Below, piece after piece: positions 25,801 to 36,794 of a stretch of 64,000 bases of DNA. The number at the start of each line of letters is the position of its first letter. Position 1 is the first letter of the stretch. The DNA comes from Hirsutella rhossiliensis. Taxonomy: Eukaryota; Ascomycota; Sordariomycetes; Hypocreales; Ophiocordycipitaceae. The stretch lies in the NCBI RefSeq assembly GCF_020360975.1, contig NW_025408674.1:3224001-3288000 (forward strand), read 5' to 3'. A program made the position numbers and the translations under genes. Under the pieces are notes generated by a model, which searched no databases, was not told the DNA's origin, and worked only from the letters and a program-made list of their open reading frames with translations.

Positions 25801-28800
25801 AGATCCTCCCACTGGAGCTTGTAGCAAACCGATGGCGGCACCGCCTCCTCAACGCTCTCATCACGAACCGGCGTCATGGTGAAGCCGCGTATGCTGAGAA
25901 TCGGCTGAGCCGAGCTCTGCGACTGCCAGGCGTCAATGGAGAAGTCGACCGGCATCACGTGCCTTGTGTTCGGGTGGCCCTCGCAAACGACGTGTAATAC
26001 GTCGCCAACCTTGTTAGGTAGCTCTTTACTGAATTCAAGGTGCTTGATTGCGTTGGGCATGTAGAGGCTGGGCATGCCATGGCGACCAGCTCCGAGAATG
26101 GCAAAGGAATGCTGGAAAAACAAGTCCAACAGGGCAGGTGGTAAGACGTAAGGCGTCTCGTGGTCGTAGGGCATGGTCGTGGCGGTGTTCGGAACTGCGA
26201 CATCGGAATGCGAGTACTCATCGCAGCACTGTATACCCGTCTTATCCTTGATCTGGAATAAGGGACCATAGCTCGCCCCCTTGCTGTCGAGTTCGGCATA
26301 AAACGAACCCAGGGTCACGGCGTCGTTGCAACGCTCCGTGGCCCGACGCCGGCGTTTGCCGCTCTCGGCCTGCGCAAGAGAGCTGATGGGGTTGAAAGAC
26401 GGCTTTCGCACGGCAATTAGGCCGCGGCAATGTTCGATCCAGCCCCTTCCCGGTGCCCAGGACGAGATTTGGAACTCATCCCATTCGTTGGAATACGAGC
26501 GAGTGCCTTCGGCGTACCGGCGCAGGGTCACTGTCATCTCATATTCGTCGCCATCGTTCATAATCAGGGCCGCAGTCGCCTGGACTTCTCTCATGCAGAA
26601 CCGCTCAAACGGGATGCGACGAAGCGATGCACGCTGGGCCGCAGCTTCGACGGCCATAGACAGGTAGCCGGCAAGAGGAAACGTTGTAAGGGTTTGCATC
26701 TTGTGCTCCCTTAGCCAGGGGATATCGTCCGTAGTAATCACATTTCGCCAGGTGTGTTCATGGTCAGTCGAGCCAGTAGTAAGCAGCCCAAGAATATCGT
26801 GTCTACCAAAGGGCTTGATGCGCGTTTCCAGACTCTGGCGCGGCTCGATCCAGTATCGCTCGTGCGTCCAAGGGTAGGGGGCAAAGTCGTCAACGAGCTT
26901 GGGCAAGTCATGTTCGCCTGCTGCGTTGTTGATCTTGTCAAAATCCAGCGATTGACCCATAACGAAGAGGCTACCGGCCGTCTTAAGGGCAGCTGTAGTG
27001 GCGTTCTGATTCCGCACCAGGCTTGGGCAATACTTGATGCTGGTTGCCTGCTGGCCCATCTCCCTGAGAATCTGCTTGATTGGGCCCTCGAGAGCCGCGT
27101 GAGGACCTATCTCAACCAAGACAGATGGCTTCGCTTCAGCGCAGAGAGCCTCCAGTGCCGGTGAAAACAGGACGGGCTTGACCAGATTGTCGGTCCAGTA
27201 CTCTGCGCAAAGCATGGATGACCTCTCGAGAGCTTTTCCATGGAGCGAGGAGAAGAAAGCAACTTTGCTGCCGTCGCTCGCCGTAACTCCCTCAATGGCT
27301 CGGTGATAATCTTTGGCGACCATCTCCATATGGGAGGAGTGGTACGCAACATCGACAAGCAGCTTGCGGCTAAAGATCTTACGGCTTTCTAGCTCGGCCG
27401 CCAGCTGTTCGATCGCATCGACGTTGCCCGACACCGTGGTGGAGCCAGGAGAGTTCTCGCACGCGACAGCAGCACCCTGCAGAGATATCGTCTTAATCAT
27501 CTTTCGCACCTCTGCCGGGCTTGCACCCACGGCAAGCATGGATCCGCAGAGCTCGGGGTGCTCGGCTTTCATCTTGAGAGTGACCTGGCCTCTTTGGTAG
27601 GCGGTGGTCATGGCGGCGTCGAGGGAGATTACACCGGCGGCGAAAGCGGCGCCAATCTCTCCGCTTGAATGGCCAACGACTGCCTCAGGCTCGATGCCCC
27701 ATGAAGAGAACAGTCGTACAAGACCCAGTTGGATGGCGGTACAGGCTGGCTGGCTCAGATGGGCCTTGTTGACTTGTGTATGTTCTTTCTCCTTGCCGAG
27801 CTCCTCGAGGAGCGAGAAGTCGGCACCGAGCCGCCGGAGACAGTCGTCGGCGGCGCGCATGGTGTCGGCGAACACTGGATGTGAATCCATGAGTTCTCGA
27901 CCCATGGCATACCACTGAGCTCCCTGTCCCGTGAAGACAAACGCTATTTTAGGCGGCCTAGAGCAACGGATAGGCTTCGTGTCGACGTCATTCAAGGCTT
28001 GGACCACCTCGTTACAGCACGAGGCGGTCAAGGCAATCCGCCAGGGCATATGCGCCCGGCGCTCACCAAGCGTATATGCGAGATCCCTAACCAGACGTTT
28101 CTGAAAGACTTCGGGATGCTGCTCGGCATAGATACCCAATTGCTTCGCTCTGGCTTTAGCCGACTCCTCGCTGTGGCCTGAAAGAACGAAGAGTTTGTGC
28201 ACCCCGTCGGACCTTTCTTGCACGACGGAGTCGAAGTCGAGAGCCGGCCGCTGCAACACGCAGTGGGCATTGGAGCCACCAAAGCCGAAATTGTTGATGC
28301 TGATATACTTCTTATGTCCAGGCCAGGACCTCAGAGAGGTGGGAACCTTGAGTTAAGGTAAGCGTCGCCGTTGTGTAGAAGAAGTTTCTGCTGCCGAGCC
28401 ACTAACCTTCAAGTTCCACTCATCTAGCGGGATATTCTCGTTGGCCTTTTCAAAGTTTACATTGGGCAGGATGAAGCCCCTTTCGAGCATCATGGCCGCC
28501 TTGATGACAGAGATGATACCACTTGCATTCTCGAGATGCCCAACATTGGTCTTGACTGACCCGATGTTAAGTGGCTGTCCTTCGGTGCAGCCCTCACCAA
28601 ATACATTATAGATGGCCCTAGCTTCGATCGGGTCGCCAATCTTCGTACCTGTTCCGTGGGCCTCGACGAAACCGACATCCTCCAGGTTGATGTCGGCCTT
28701 GGCGTACACATCGCGGATCAGCTGCTCTTGCGCCTCGCCGCTTGGCGTCGAAAGACCTAGCGGTGCATGTAAGTAACAACCTGGGTTGGGAACCGAGTGT

Positions 28801-29762
28801 ACAGCTCACCAACTGTCTTTCCGTCTTGATTGACACCCGTGTGGACAATAATCGATTTGATGTTGTCGTTGTCTCTGATGGCCTTGTCGAGGGGCTTGAT
28901 GATAAGACATCCTACGCCTTCACCACGGGCAAATCCGGACTTGCCTCGGTGGTCGAAGGCGTATGTCTTACCTTGTTCCGAGAAAAGGCTGCGAGAGCGT
29001 CAGAAGGCGTCGAGTCGACGTGTGTGGACTAGACGTACCCCGACATAGACATGGTAATCCACCTGTCCGGTTGTAGATGCAAATGGCAAGCACCAACAAT
29101 GGCGGAGTCACACTCGCCGGCGCGGATGCTCTGGACCGCTTGGTGCAGGGCGAAAAGGCCTGACGAACACGCTGTGTCTAGAGAGAAGCAGGGGCCGCGC
29201 AGGTCAAAGTAATGTGAGATGCGGCCTGATAGTATAGATTGATGGTTGCCCGTGACGTCGAACATGGGGACCGTATGCAAATCACGGAAGGCGCCAAACT
29301 GATAATCGGACGGCACGCCGCCGACAAAGACGCCCATGTTGCTGCCTGCAATAGCATCCTTGGGAATACCGGCGTTTTCAAGTGCCTCGTATGAGCACTC
29401 GAGGAGCATGCGTTGCTGAGGATCTAGGATGGCTGTTAGAAACAGTCTCCCAAGTGACGGGAGCTCAACGCACCCATGGACGTGGCCTCTTGGCGAGTGA
29501 TGTTGAAGAATGGGGCATCGAATTTGGCGGGGTCTTGTTCCAGAAAATATCCTCCTAGGGTGTTGAAGCAGCCTTTCTTCTGTGGATTGGGATGATAGTA
29601 GGCGTCCGCCGTGAACCTGTCTTTGGGGATCTCTCCCCAACCCGAGCGAGCCCGGGACAACATGGTCCAAAATTCATCCAACGTTGAGATACCGCCTGGC
29701 AGCCGGCATGACATGCCGACTATGGCCAGAGGGGCCGGCTTTCGCCCATTGTCGGAGACCAT
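22828..29762 (-). CDS. Highly reducing polyketide synthase (KS-AT-DH-ER-KR-ACP)
   Basis: This type I iterative synthase builds a reduced polyketide chain from malonyl-CoA in the cytosol. I read six exons: 29762-29474, 29423-29039, 28988-28810, 28756-28407, 28346-24036 and 23943-22828, giving 2,209 residues. The start is MVSDNG in a GCCACCATGG context. KS has Cys182 (DTACSSG), His318 (EAHGTGT) and His358. AT has GHSSG with Ser628. DH has His949, but its motif is HKMQTLTTFP with Thr where Gly is usual; its partner Asp1142 is in DLFFQH. A pseudo-KR and a GHANG-repeat linker (about 1275-1306) precede ER (HAASGGVGQA, 1649-1658). KR has GGTGGLG, Lys1950, Ser1974 and Tyr1987, and ACP has Ser2160 (GLDSL). 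Methyltransferase and release domains are absent. The intron 4 acceptor is AAG, so that junction is the least certain. The product cannot be predicted. Confidence 0.95.
25620..25735 (-). repeat. In-frame tandem repeat encoding the GHANG linker of the synthase
   Basis: Imperfect in-frame repeats encode GHANG, GHVNG and NGVNG units between DH and ER. They form a low-complexity linker, likely flexible and variable in length between strains. Confidence 0.75.
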
Positions 29763-32700
29763 GGTGGCCGTCGGCGATGGTGGCGACGCCGTCAAGAGGA
29801 AAGGGCAATGCAAATGGTAAAGGAGAAGCTGGCGTTGTTGTGTATGGAGGCAGTGAGGTGTTGCTACGATCAAACGTTATTCCCCGTGGGCCAAAGGAGC
29901 CGTCATATCTTGGACTAGATTTCCACGAGCCGTCCGAGACGCCTTTTTTACTCTTTATCTGGGGCGCCTAATACCTGGCGAACTCTGCCGCGAACGTCCG
30001 CCGAGTTCCGAACAGGTCGAGCTGAAGAAGGACCGATTACCGTTGCCGGGAGTTCGACAGGAACACGTCGAGACGTTAGTGGCTTCGGAACGAAGGCCGT
30101 CGTCCCTTGTCTCGTTTGCACTCCCATGCATTCGCATCCGTCGAGCGGCAGCTGCATCAGCGCTGGGAGAGTGCGCCGTCGCTCTGGAATGCAGGTGTCT
30201 AAGATCAATACCCAGTGCGGCTAGTCGCAGCGTGTACAACCTTGGGATCGTCCAGGGCGGCAGACTGAAAACAGTGGAGCTGCACACCATCTTGTTTCTT
30301 TGTGCCCTTGTTTGAGACCTTTGCGAATGATGGCTGCTCAACTCCTGGCTGCTCCTCTGACCTGGCCAAGCAACCGGCGTTCCTCACATGGAGGCCATGG
30401 AAGCTCGCAGGTTGCCAAGTGGAGGGAGAGGTGGGGGCCGCCTCTCGGGTAGATTGATAGATTGCCGGAACGCTGGGCTGGAGGTGGCTCCTATCGGGGG
30501 ACGAATCATGGTCCAGGGATCCGGCTGACCAGTAAGATGGTTGACTTGATCAGGTACCTTGTTGCCGCTCCCCATCAACCCTACCGCGATGCTTCGACCT
30601 GAATGGTTTTCAAAATCATAGATTTTCTATCAATCGCTTCTGTAAAACTTTCTGACTGCCCTGAAAGTGCCCCAGCAAGCACGTTAGCATCCATCGACAG
30701 TACCCGGGAGGCCTGGACCGGCCAGCCTGCTTGGAATGCACAACACTGGCCTTGCACCAGTCCTTCGGAGTCGTCAACATCACTCCGGAAGTTGCCATTC
30801 ACGATCGTCGAAGGCGGCTGGCGCATCCGCCGCTGATGCTCAACCGTCTAATTTTATCGGCTGACTTGGTAGATCCACATGACACATCAACCGACTGTCT
30901 TCGTCAAAGCAGTCGTGTCTCTGCACGTTTTTTTCTCGAAATTTATCTCTCGTCTCACATTTTGCATACATCGTGTGGCCACGCCGCAACGCCTCACCTG
31001 CCAACCAACCACTACGCATACAATGGAAACGCATTTTTATTGTATAAATGTTGCAAAACTTCTGCATGCATCTCTAGCGCCTACTCGTCCGCGACACCGT
31101 CTTGAGTTGAAGTTGATTCCACCGACTCTGCCTATTGTGGCGCTAAAACGCACACAATCGGCCCGAAGTGAATGAAGAATTTTGGCGCCGGTATACAGAT
31201 CTCTGCCGCTGGATGCGACGCTGGATCTTCTGCTAGTTTAGCTTTGGAGAACCAAGCATTCGCCAGAGCGTCCCACAGCAAGCCGCCCCAACCAGAGCCT
31301 GAGTATCTCGATGGCCCTATGTTTCTCTATGCCGGCAGCCCCTACTCCGCCCCCCCTTCCCTCCCGTTCTCTTTTGAGAGGCATGTCGCGTGGGACCGAT
31401 CGTGTGGTGCCGTTTGCATCCATTATCCTACCCTGGAACGAGTCCTGAAAATGTCCAAGCCTGGGGCCGGCATCTAGGTACGGATGTTTGCCACGCGCTC
31501 TAGCTGTGGAGGCATGTCCAGGTCAGGGTCATATCCACTCTACGCCGGCCCCTTGCCCGCCGATTCCTCTGGACAAGCTGACCTACAAGGTACATTACAA
31601 CTAGAGACACTAATCCGCGCCCGTCATCGACACGATTGGATCGGGAGCTGGATGTCTGGCCACTTTGCGTCTCCCAACGCCTTCGATGGCCAGGTGGCAC
31701 CAATAAAGACAACCATAGAAAGCCCCCATACGCTCAGGACAGCGGCATTGGCACGTGAAGGCGGCGATCTACGCGGCGTACCTATCCACGTAGAAGGAAA
31801 GGTGCCCGTTGGTCCGGCCCCATCCGTCGGTAAAATTGCAATCATCATCATGCAACCTTTTTTTCACCTTGGCGGCCGAGGTGGGGATTTCAAGTTCAAC
31901 ACTGTACGATAGCTGAGCATTTCGGACGAATATTCCGTACTTCTCGACCCACCCGGAGATTGCCTTTTCGTGTTGTAAGCCACTCTCTCCGAGCTTACCC
32001 TGAAGACGGTCCGGTGAGGTCTCGATGAGATGTCAACAACTCTCCCCTGTAAAAATTCTTCACCCCGCGGAGCTGTTAGTGGCTCGTTAGCCGGGACAGG
32101 ATCTACAGGCCACCCGACCGCGCTTTTGCTGCGGGGTCCATCGTGACCCTAACAGCACAGAGGAAGACCTTAGGAGAGTTCATATTCCTCTGCGAAGCCG
32201 GTCTCGACAACATGTCCACTCGGACCTCATGGCTCTCTTCGGAACCAAGGAGCTATGGGTATTGGCCCGCCCTTCTAAACAACGGTGGCCGGTTGCGGAG
32301 GTTTTTCTCCCTGAGGGCAAGCTGCAAAGCCAGCCTCTGATCCTCCAAGAGTTTTTCCTGCCGCCGCTCCCAGTCATTTCCACGGCTTGGTTACTGGAGC
32401 GTGGACTGCGGCAGCAGTTTTGGCTGCGAGCGAGAGAATTCTGACCGGACAAAACCAAGGGTTGACCCATTCTTTGGGGGTGGCGACCACCGACACTTTG
32501 CCTTGACATCCCGCTGACGGGTACGAGGCTTGACACGAGCGCCATCGAGCCGATGAAATGCTGGATAGGGACAGAAGGGGTTGTTCACGGGTAGCGAACT
32601 ACGAGCGCTGGGTGCATTTAGATGGACAGTGGTTTTTTTCGAGGGAACTCATTCGGGACACTTCTCTGTAACTAGCTCAGCACGTCCTGTGCTCCCTCGC

Positions 32701-33216
32701 GGAGACCTGAGCGGCCTGAGCCGCTGGACGCAAAATACACAACAACAACAACAACAAGATGAGATGTCAATGGACGCCGAAATGGCTACGCAGAAGTGGC
32801 TTACGACCCAGAGCGTTCACGGGCTCTGACTGAATGCGCACCGTTTTGTCAACAGACGTCTTGGAAATTAGTTTCGCGCACTGTATAGTACATGTTTACG
32901 GCCGATTGCGGGATGTCTTGCTGTTCTGTTTGCAGCGATGCTAAACTCTATTCAAACCACATTTAGGGCTGAGCGATATCCGCTCTCGGGCAAATCGGTT
33001 GAAGTAAGCTCGAGATTGCTCTCCTGGTACGTTGTAGAATCCATTGCCCAAGCGAGCTAAAGCTTTTTAAATTACTTCTAAGGATCACGTTGGTCAATCA
33101 TTCTGCATCTTTGCCAGCGATTCTAGTAAGCCCAGTACGACTCTGCTCTGCTACTTCTGCTCTTTGAACTCCAACTCCCCAAATCGCGTACTCCAAGGGT
33201 ACAATCACCAACAACA
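29763..33216. other. Intergenic region between the synthase and the FSH hydrolase, shared divergent promoter region
   Basis: About 3.45 kb of ordinary, non-RIP composition lies between two divergently transcribed genes. Several 60-140-codon frames exist on both strands, but none shows a recognisable motif or a convincing spliced extension. The synthase 5' leader just upstream of its ATG is pyrimidine-rich on the minus strand (CTTCTCCTTTACC, CCTTTCCTCTTG), which is common before fungal start sites. An ACAACAACAA microsatellite is present. A small unrecognised gene cannot be excluded. Confidence 0.5.
32738..32757. repeat. CAA trinucleotide microsatellite
   Basis: About six CAA/AAC units occur in the intergenic region. 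Its intact CpA content shows directly that the island has escaped RIP. Confidence 0.85.
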
Positions 33217-34144
33217 ATGAAATTCCTTTGTCTGCATGGCTCCTACGGCAGCGCCGCGGTATGAATTGCTGGACTTCTTAATCAAACCCTAAGGCCACCT
33301 ACTGACTTGAACCCAGAATTTTCAAATTCAGCTCGCGCCATTTGTCCAAGAAGTGGAAAAGTCAACTCCGGGTCGATTCCGTTGGATTGACGGTTTCCAT
33401 CAAGCTGACCCGCCCAAGGGGTTTACCGAGTACTTTGGGCCATCTCCATTGTACAAGTTTGTGGGATATGATGGCGCTGAAGCCCTTAACGGGTTCGCCG
33501 AGAAGCTTCGCGACTTTCCCGTAGCTTCTGCGCCCGAAGATACCATTCGCCACTTGTTCAAGGACGAGGAGATTTACACCGGCGACGCTGTCCGGAACAT
33601 GATTGATCAACTCTTGAAAGTGATCAACTCGGACCCCGAGATTGAGGTATTTCCTAAACGCCCGTCATTACGAACCTTGGCTGACGAGACACAGGGCATC
33701 TTGGGGTACTCGGAAGGGGCAATGGCCGCCGCCACCTTGATTCTGGAAGAAAGACGCAGGTGGGAGGAAAACGGGACTCCCAGGAGAATTAAGGTACGTC
33801 TGCCTTCCGAAACCGACCTACAACCACCTGTTGGTCGATCACTTACGCAGCAACAGTGTGGAGTCTTCTTCGCCGGTTGGCCTCCCGTGTACCTCATGGG
33901 AGACAAGGTAAAGCCTTTGCTTGCAGACGAATGCGAGAATATAATCGACATCCCCACGTGCCATATCGTCGGTTGCAAGGACCCGTATATTCACGGTGCC
34001 ATGGCTCTCTATGACATGTGCGACAAGGATTCGGCCGAACTCTTCGACCACGGCAAGGGACATACCTTGCCGAGAGACGGAAGAACCATTGGCGAGTTGA
34101 CGTCGACCTTTCACACTGCGATGACGAAGTCCGTTCCGGTCTAG
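33217..34144 (+). CDS. FSH1/LovG-family serine hydrolase
   Basis: This alpha/beta hydrolase resembles the FSH1 family, which includes LovG, the enzyme that releases the chain from the lovastatin nonaketide synthase. Three exons (33217-33258, 33317-33793, 33857-34144) give 268 residues, normal for the family. The protein starts MKFLCLHGSYGSAA, a typical first strand and oxyanion region. The nucleophile is in GYSEGA, followed by GWPPV; the Asp is probably in GCKDPYIHGA and the His in DHGKGHTLPRD, so the triad appears complete. The second intron has no stop and is a multiple of three (33794-33856); it is inferred from GTACGT, CAACAG and the family-like RRIK-CGVFFAGW junction. It is transcribed away from the synthase and toward the HypX-like gene. 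Release of the polyketide in trans is a reasonable inference because the synthase lacks a release domain. Confidence 0.9.
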
Positions 34145-34514
34145 TGTGGCTTCTTGTGTATATGTTTTATGTTTGAACGTTGAGTTGTCGATTTTGAAGT
34201 GAGATTAAATACGCGATAATACACCCCTTACATTGACCTGGGTCAACGCTAACCGCGAGACGCCGCCGCGCTTTTTCCAGCCCCCGACGGACTAGGTATT
34301 TAGAAAGTGTTATTGCAATTTGACACATTGGCGCCCGCTCGCGGATGAACTTGCATCCCCGGCATCCCCAGTACCAGTGCCCAACGAAGAGTCATATGTC
34401 AAAAGTGTCCACATATGGATTTGTGATACGGAGGGTCTTTCCGTTACTGACATGTCTGCCGTGGAGGGCTCGTTCCCGGGATTAAATTCAACACACTTCT
34501 GGTAACCTGATGGA
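34145..34514. other. Convergent intergenic region between the hydrolase and the HypX-like gene
   Basis: This 370-bp tail-to-tail spacer would hold both 3' ends. It has ordinary composition and no gene or clear structured element. Confidence 0.6.
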
Positions 34515-36794
34515 TTATACAGAATAGTAGCATGGAAAACTAGGCTCCGAGGAATATCTCTCGGCGCCTTGCCCGGATTCATCCGATTTATCGAGTGGAG
34601 GGCTGTTCACCAAGCTTTTTAGAGTTGTGGCGGGCGTAGCGCTGCCGTGAGCCCATCGGTGCGTCTCATCAAAGCCCATTTGCGAGAAGTCATTGATCAA
34701 TCTCGCCATCTGCACCGACAAGTCTCGAATCACTCCTTGCCTTGCCTTTTGTTCGAAAAATTGGACCGAGTCAAATCGATCGTCTTCCTCCTCATCAAGC
34801 ATTCCTGGGCTCCGCCGATGACTTGCGAATCGCAGGGGTGTAGAGCAAGACCTCGTTTTGCACACAAAGTCGTGGCGCCGTTGGTGGTATCGCAGGGAGC
34901 GCGCACTCCAAAAGTCCATGGCCATCTGCGCGAGCTCTGTTGCGCGAATCTGGACAAGAGCGGCAGGAGAGACATCGACGTTCTGTTTCCAAGAGGCGAG
35001 CTCTCGGCTTGAAGACAACAGAGCTTGAACACGGTCTCGGATCGCAGCGTCGAGAACTGTGTCTGATCCGGCGAGCACATGGTCGACGAGTCCCAGTCGC
35101 GAGGCATCGACAGCGCTAAGCGGGGTCATCGATCGCAGAACATGGGCGGCTCCATCTGCGCCGCAACGAGCAGGGTAGCTGAGACTGTGGAACTCGGATC
35201 CGTGCAAGCCCAAGGCGCGGTACGCCGGGTTTAGGACGACGTTCTCACCAGCCAAGACGGTGTCACAAGCAGTTGCGAGTGCAACGCCGCCGGCCGCACA
35301 GTTCCCCCGGATCGCAGCCAGGGTTGCGATGCCGCGCCCGGGAAACTGACACAGTATGCATTCAACAATGTCGTTGATGGCATTGATGTTATGCCAGGAT
35401 TCTTGCGCCGGGTCGGCCGCCGCCTCGATTACATTGAGATGGATTCCGTTGCTAAAATATGACCGGCCGCCCATTAGTACTAGAGCAGCCAGCCGTCTGC
35501 TGCTCGGACGCTGAGAGCCCGACAGGACGTGGTCGAGAGCCGCGGACAGCCGCCTGCACTGCTTGGTGCTCATGGCGCCGTTGTAAAAGTCGAAATGAAC
35601 GTAGGCCACCACTCCCATGCTTTCGCACACAAAGTCGACCCAAATTTCTTGGTGCGTGCCGTGTCGTGCTTGACACCAACGTGTGCCAAATGTTGGCGGG
35701 GAGTGCGAGAGAAGCCAATCTGGATGCATGACTGGCTCGGTAGAACAGCCAAGCCCCGTGAGGCCCGAGACGGCAGGAACCTTGGGCCACAGAGCAGCAT
35801 CGGACTTGGTCTTGACACGCCGTACGTGTGTGACCCAGACGCCCTTTCCATCGCAAGATGCAATGCAGACCGCTTCGTCACGGCAGGCAACGATACTCCC
35901 AGGCAAGATTCCATTCGCTGCGAGTGAAAACGTGACGTCTTCCACGATTCCGCCATACAGGTAGAGCCTGGGACCAAATATCGTACTCAGGCATCCGGGT
36001 TGGGAGTCGCTGCTCCGCAACCTGCGGGAAATCTCGGCGGCACTGTGTCGCTGCGGGTCGAATTCTCGCTGACTTGCTTTGAGAAGCGGGCGTCGATGGG
36101 TTTGGCCACCTTTGAAGGGTTGGGTCGAGGACACGCAAAGCCGGCCGAATGCTTGATTGGCGATGAGGTTTGTATAGAGGCTGTGGTGCAGTGACAAGGA
36201 TCCTCCATCGCATGCGGGCGAGTGTGGCGGCGACAGCGGTTCGCCAAGAATCGTGGCTTTGAGTCTCGCAGCAGCCTCAATCCTCCCGATGGCGGTAATA
36301 ACTGCGGACACGGCTGCTTGGGTGATCGGCCCTCGATACAGGCTCGACTTGGTCAAGCCCGGCTCATTGATGTTGATTGGGAATTGGTCAAAGGCCCAAA
36401 CTGGCCCAGCGTCAAACTCCTTGACTGCTTGGAGAACAGTCACGCCCCAATAGCTGCGTCCAGACGCATTGAAGGCGTCATTGAGGAGCAATCTATCGCT
36501 GTCCGTCTCATTCCCGTCGTCTCCCATTAGGAGCCAGTCCAGCGCGCTAGGGCCCGCGTCGCCCGGCGGCCCGGGGTGCATGATCAAGGTCAGGTAGTGG
36601 TTGTAGACCTGCTGTGGCACTCTGGTGGTGAGAAAGGGGCAGATGACGAGGTGCGGCTTGACCAGGTCAACTGCCTCTACCATTATCGCCTCTGAGAGTG
36701 CATATTCAACAGTCACCGAGTGGTCCCGGGACAGGGCTAGAGACAGCCGCTGCGAAAGCGAGTTGTGCGCCGTGCAGAGAAACAAGATGCGCAT
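34515..36794 (-). CDS. HypX/HoxX-like protein: formyltransferase domain fused to enoyl-CoA-hydratase-fold domain
   Basis: A single 759-residue open frame matches the layout of bacterial HypX/HoxX. In bacteria its N-terminal half takes a formyl group from N10-formyl-tetrahydrofolate, and its C-terminal half, with a crotonase fold, releases CO from formyl-CoA for the NiFe-hydrogenase active site. Visible here: MRILFLCTAHNSLSQRL at the start; MHPGPPGDAGPSALDW (His73); WGVTVLQAVKEFDAGPVWA (Asp128); TKSSLYR; then in the C-terminal half FYNGAMST, SNGIHLNVIEAA, GNCAAGGVALA (about 497-507) and LNPAY with HGSEF. Length exceeds the bacterial protein (about 550-600) because of an insertion around residues 92-113, a longer middle linker and a C-terminal extension after about residue 640. 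Fungi have no NiFe-hydrogenase, so its role here is unknown. An out-of-frame ATG lies 8 nt upstream of the start. Confidence 0.88.
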   Translation of the reverse strand: MRILFLCTAHNSLSQRLSLALSRDHSVTVEYALSEAIMVEAVDLVKPHLVICPFLTTRVPQQVYNHYLTLIMHPGPPGDAGPSALDWLLMGDDGNETDSDRLLLNDAFNASGRSYWGVTVLQAVKEFDAGPVWAFDQFPININEPGLTKSSLYRGPITQAAVSAVITAIGRIEAAARLKATILGEPLSPPHSPACDGGSLSLHHSLYTNLIANQAFGRLCVSSTQPFKGGQTHRRPLLKASQREFDPQRHSAAEISRRLRSSDSQPGCLSTIFGPRLYLYGGIVEDVTFSLAANGILPGSIVACRDEAVCIASCDGKGVWVTHVRRVKTKSDAALWPKVPAVSGLTGLGCSTEPVMHPDWLLSHSPPTFGTRWCQARHGTHQEIWVDFVCESMGVVAYVHFDFYNGAMSTKQCRRLSAALDHVLSGSQRPSSRRLAALVLMGGRSYFSNGIHLNVIEAAADPAQESWHNINAINDIVECILCQFPGRGIATLAAIRGNCAAGGVALATACDTVLAGENVVLNPAYRALGLHGSEFHSLSYPARCGADGAAHVLRSMTPLSAVDASRLGLVDHVLAGSDTVLDAAIRDRVQALLSSSRELASWKQNVDVSPAALVQIRATELAQMAMDFWSARSLRYHQRRHDFVCKTRSCSTPLRFASHRRSPGMLDEEEDDRFDSVQFFEQKARQGVIRDLSVQMARLINDFSQMGFDETHRWAHGSATPATTLKSLVNSPPLDKSDESGQGAERYSSEPSFPCYYSV

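Noticed and set aside
22997..28181. Many plus- and minus-strand open frames of 60-155 codons overlapping the synthase
   Set aside because: They lie in other frames of a gene whose domains read continuously; they have no motifs and follow its codon periodicity.
30731..31912. Frames of 124 and 142 codons between the synthase and the hydrolase
   Set aside because: Composition is not protein-like, no motif is recognisable, and no spliced extension improves them.
33794..33856. Reading the hydrolase second exon straight through as one exon
   Set aside because: The segment is open and in frame, but it begins GTACGT, ends CAACAG, and interrupts a conserved junction; the spliced protein fits the family better.
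34515..36794. Plain enoyl-CoA hydratase or plain methionyl-tRNA formyltransferase
   Set aside because: Both halves are fused in one frame in the HypX order, with HPGPPGD and SNGIHLN motifs specific to that family.
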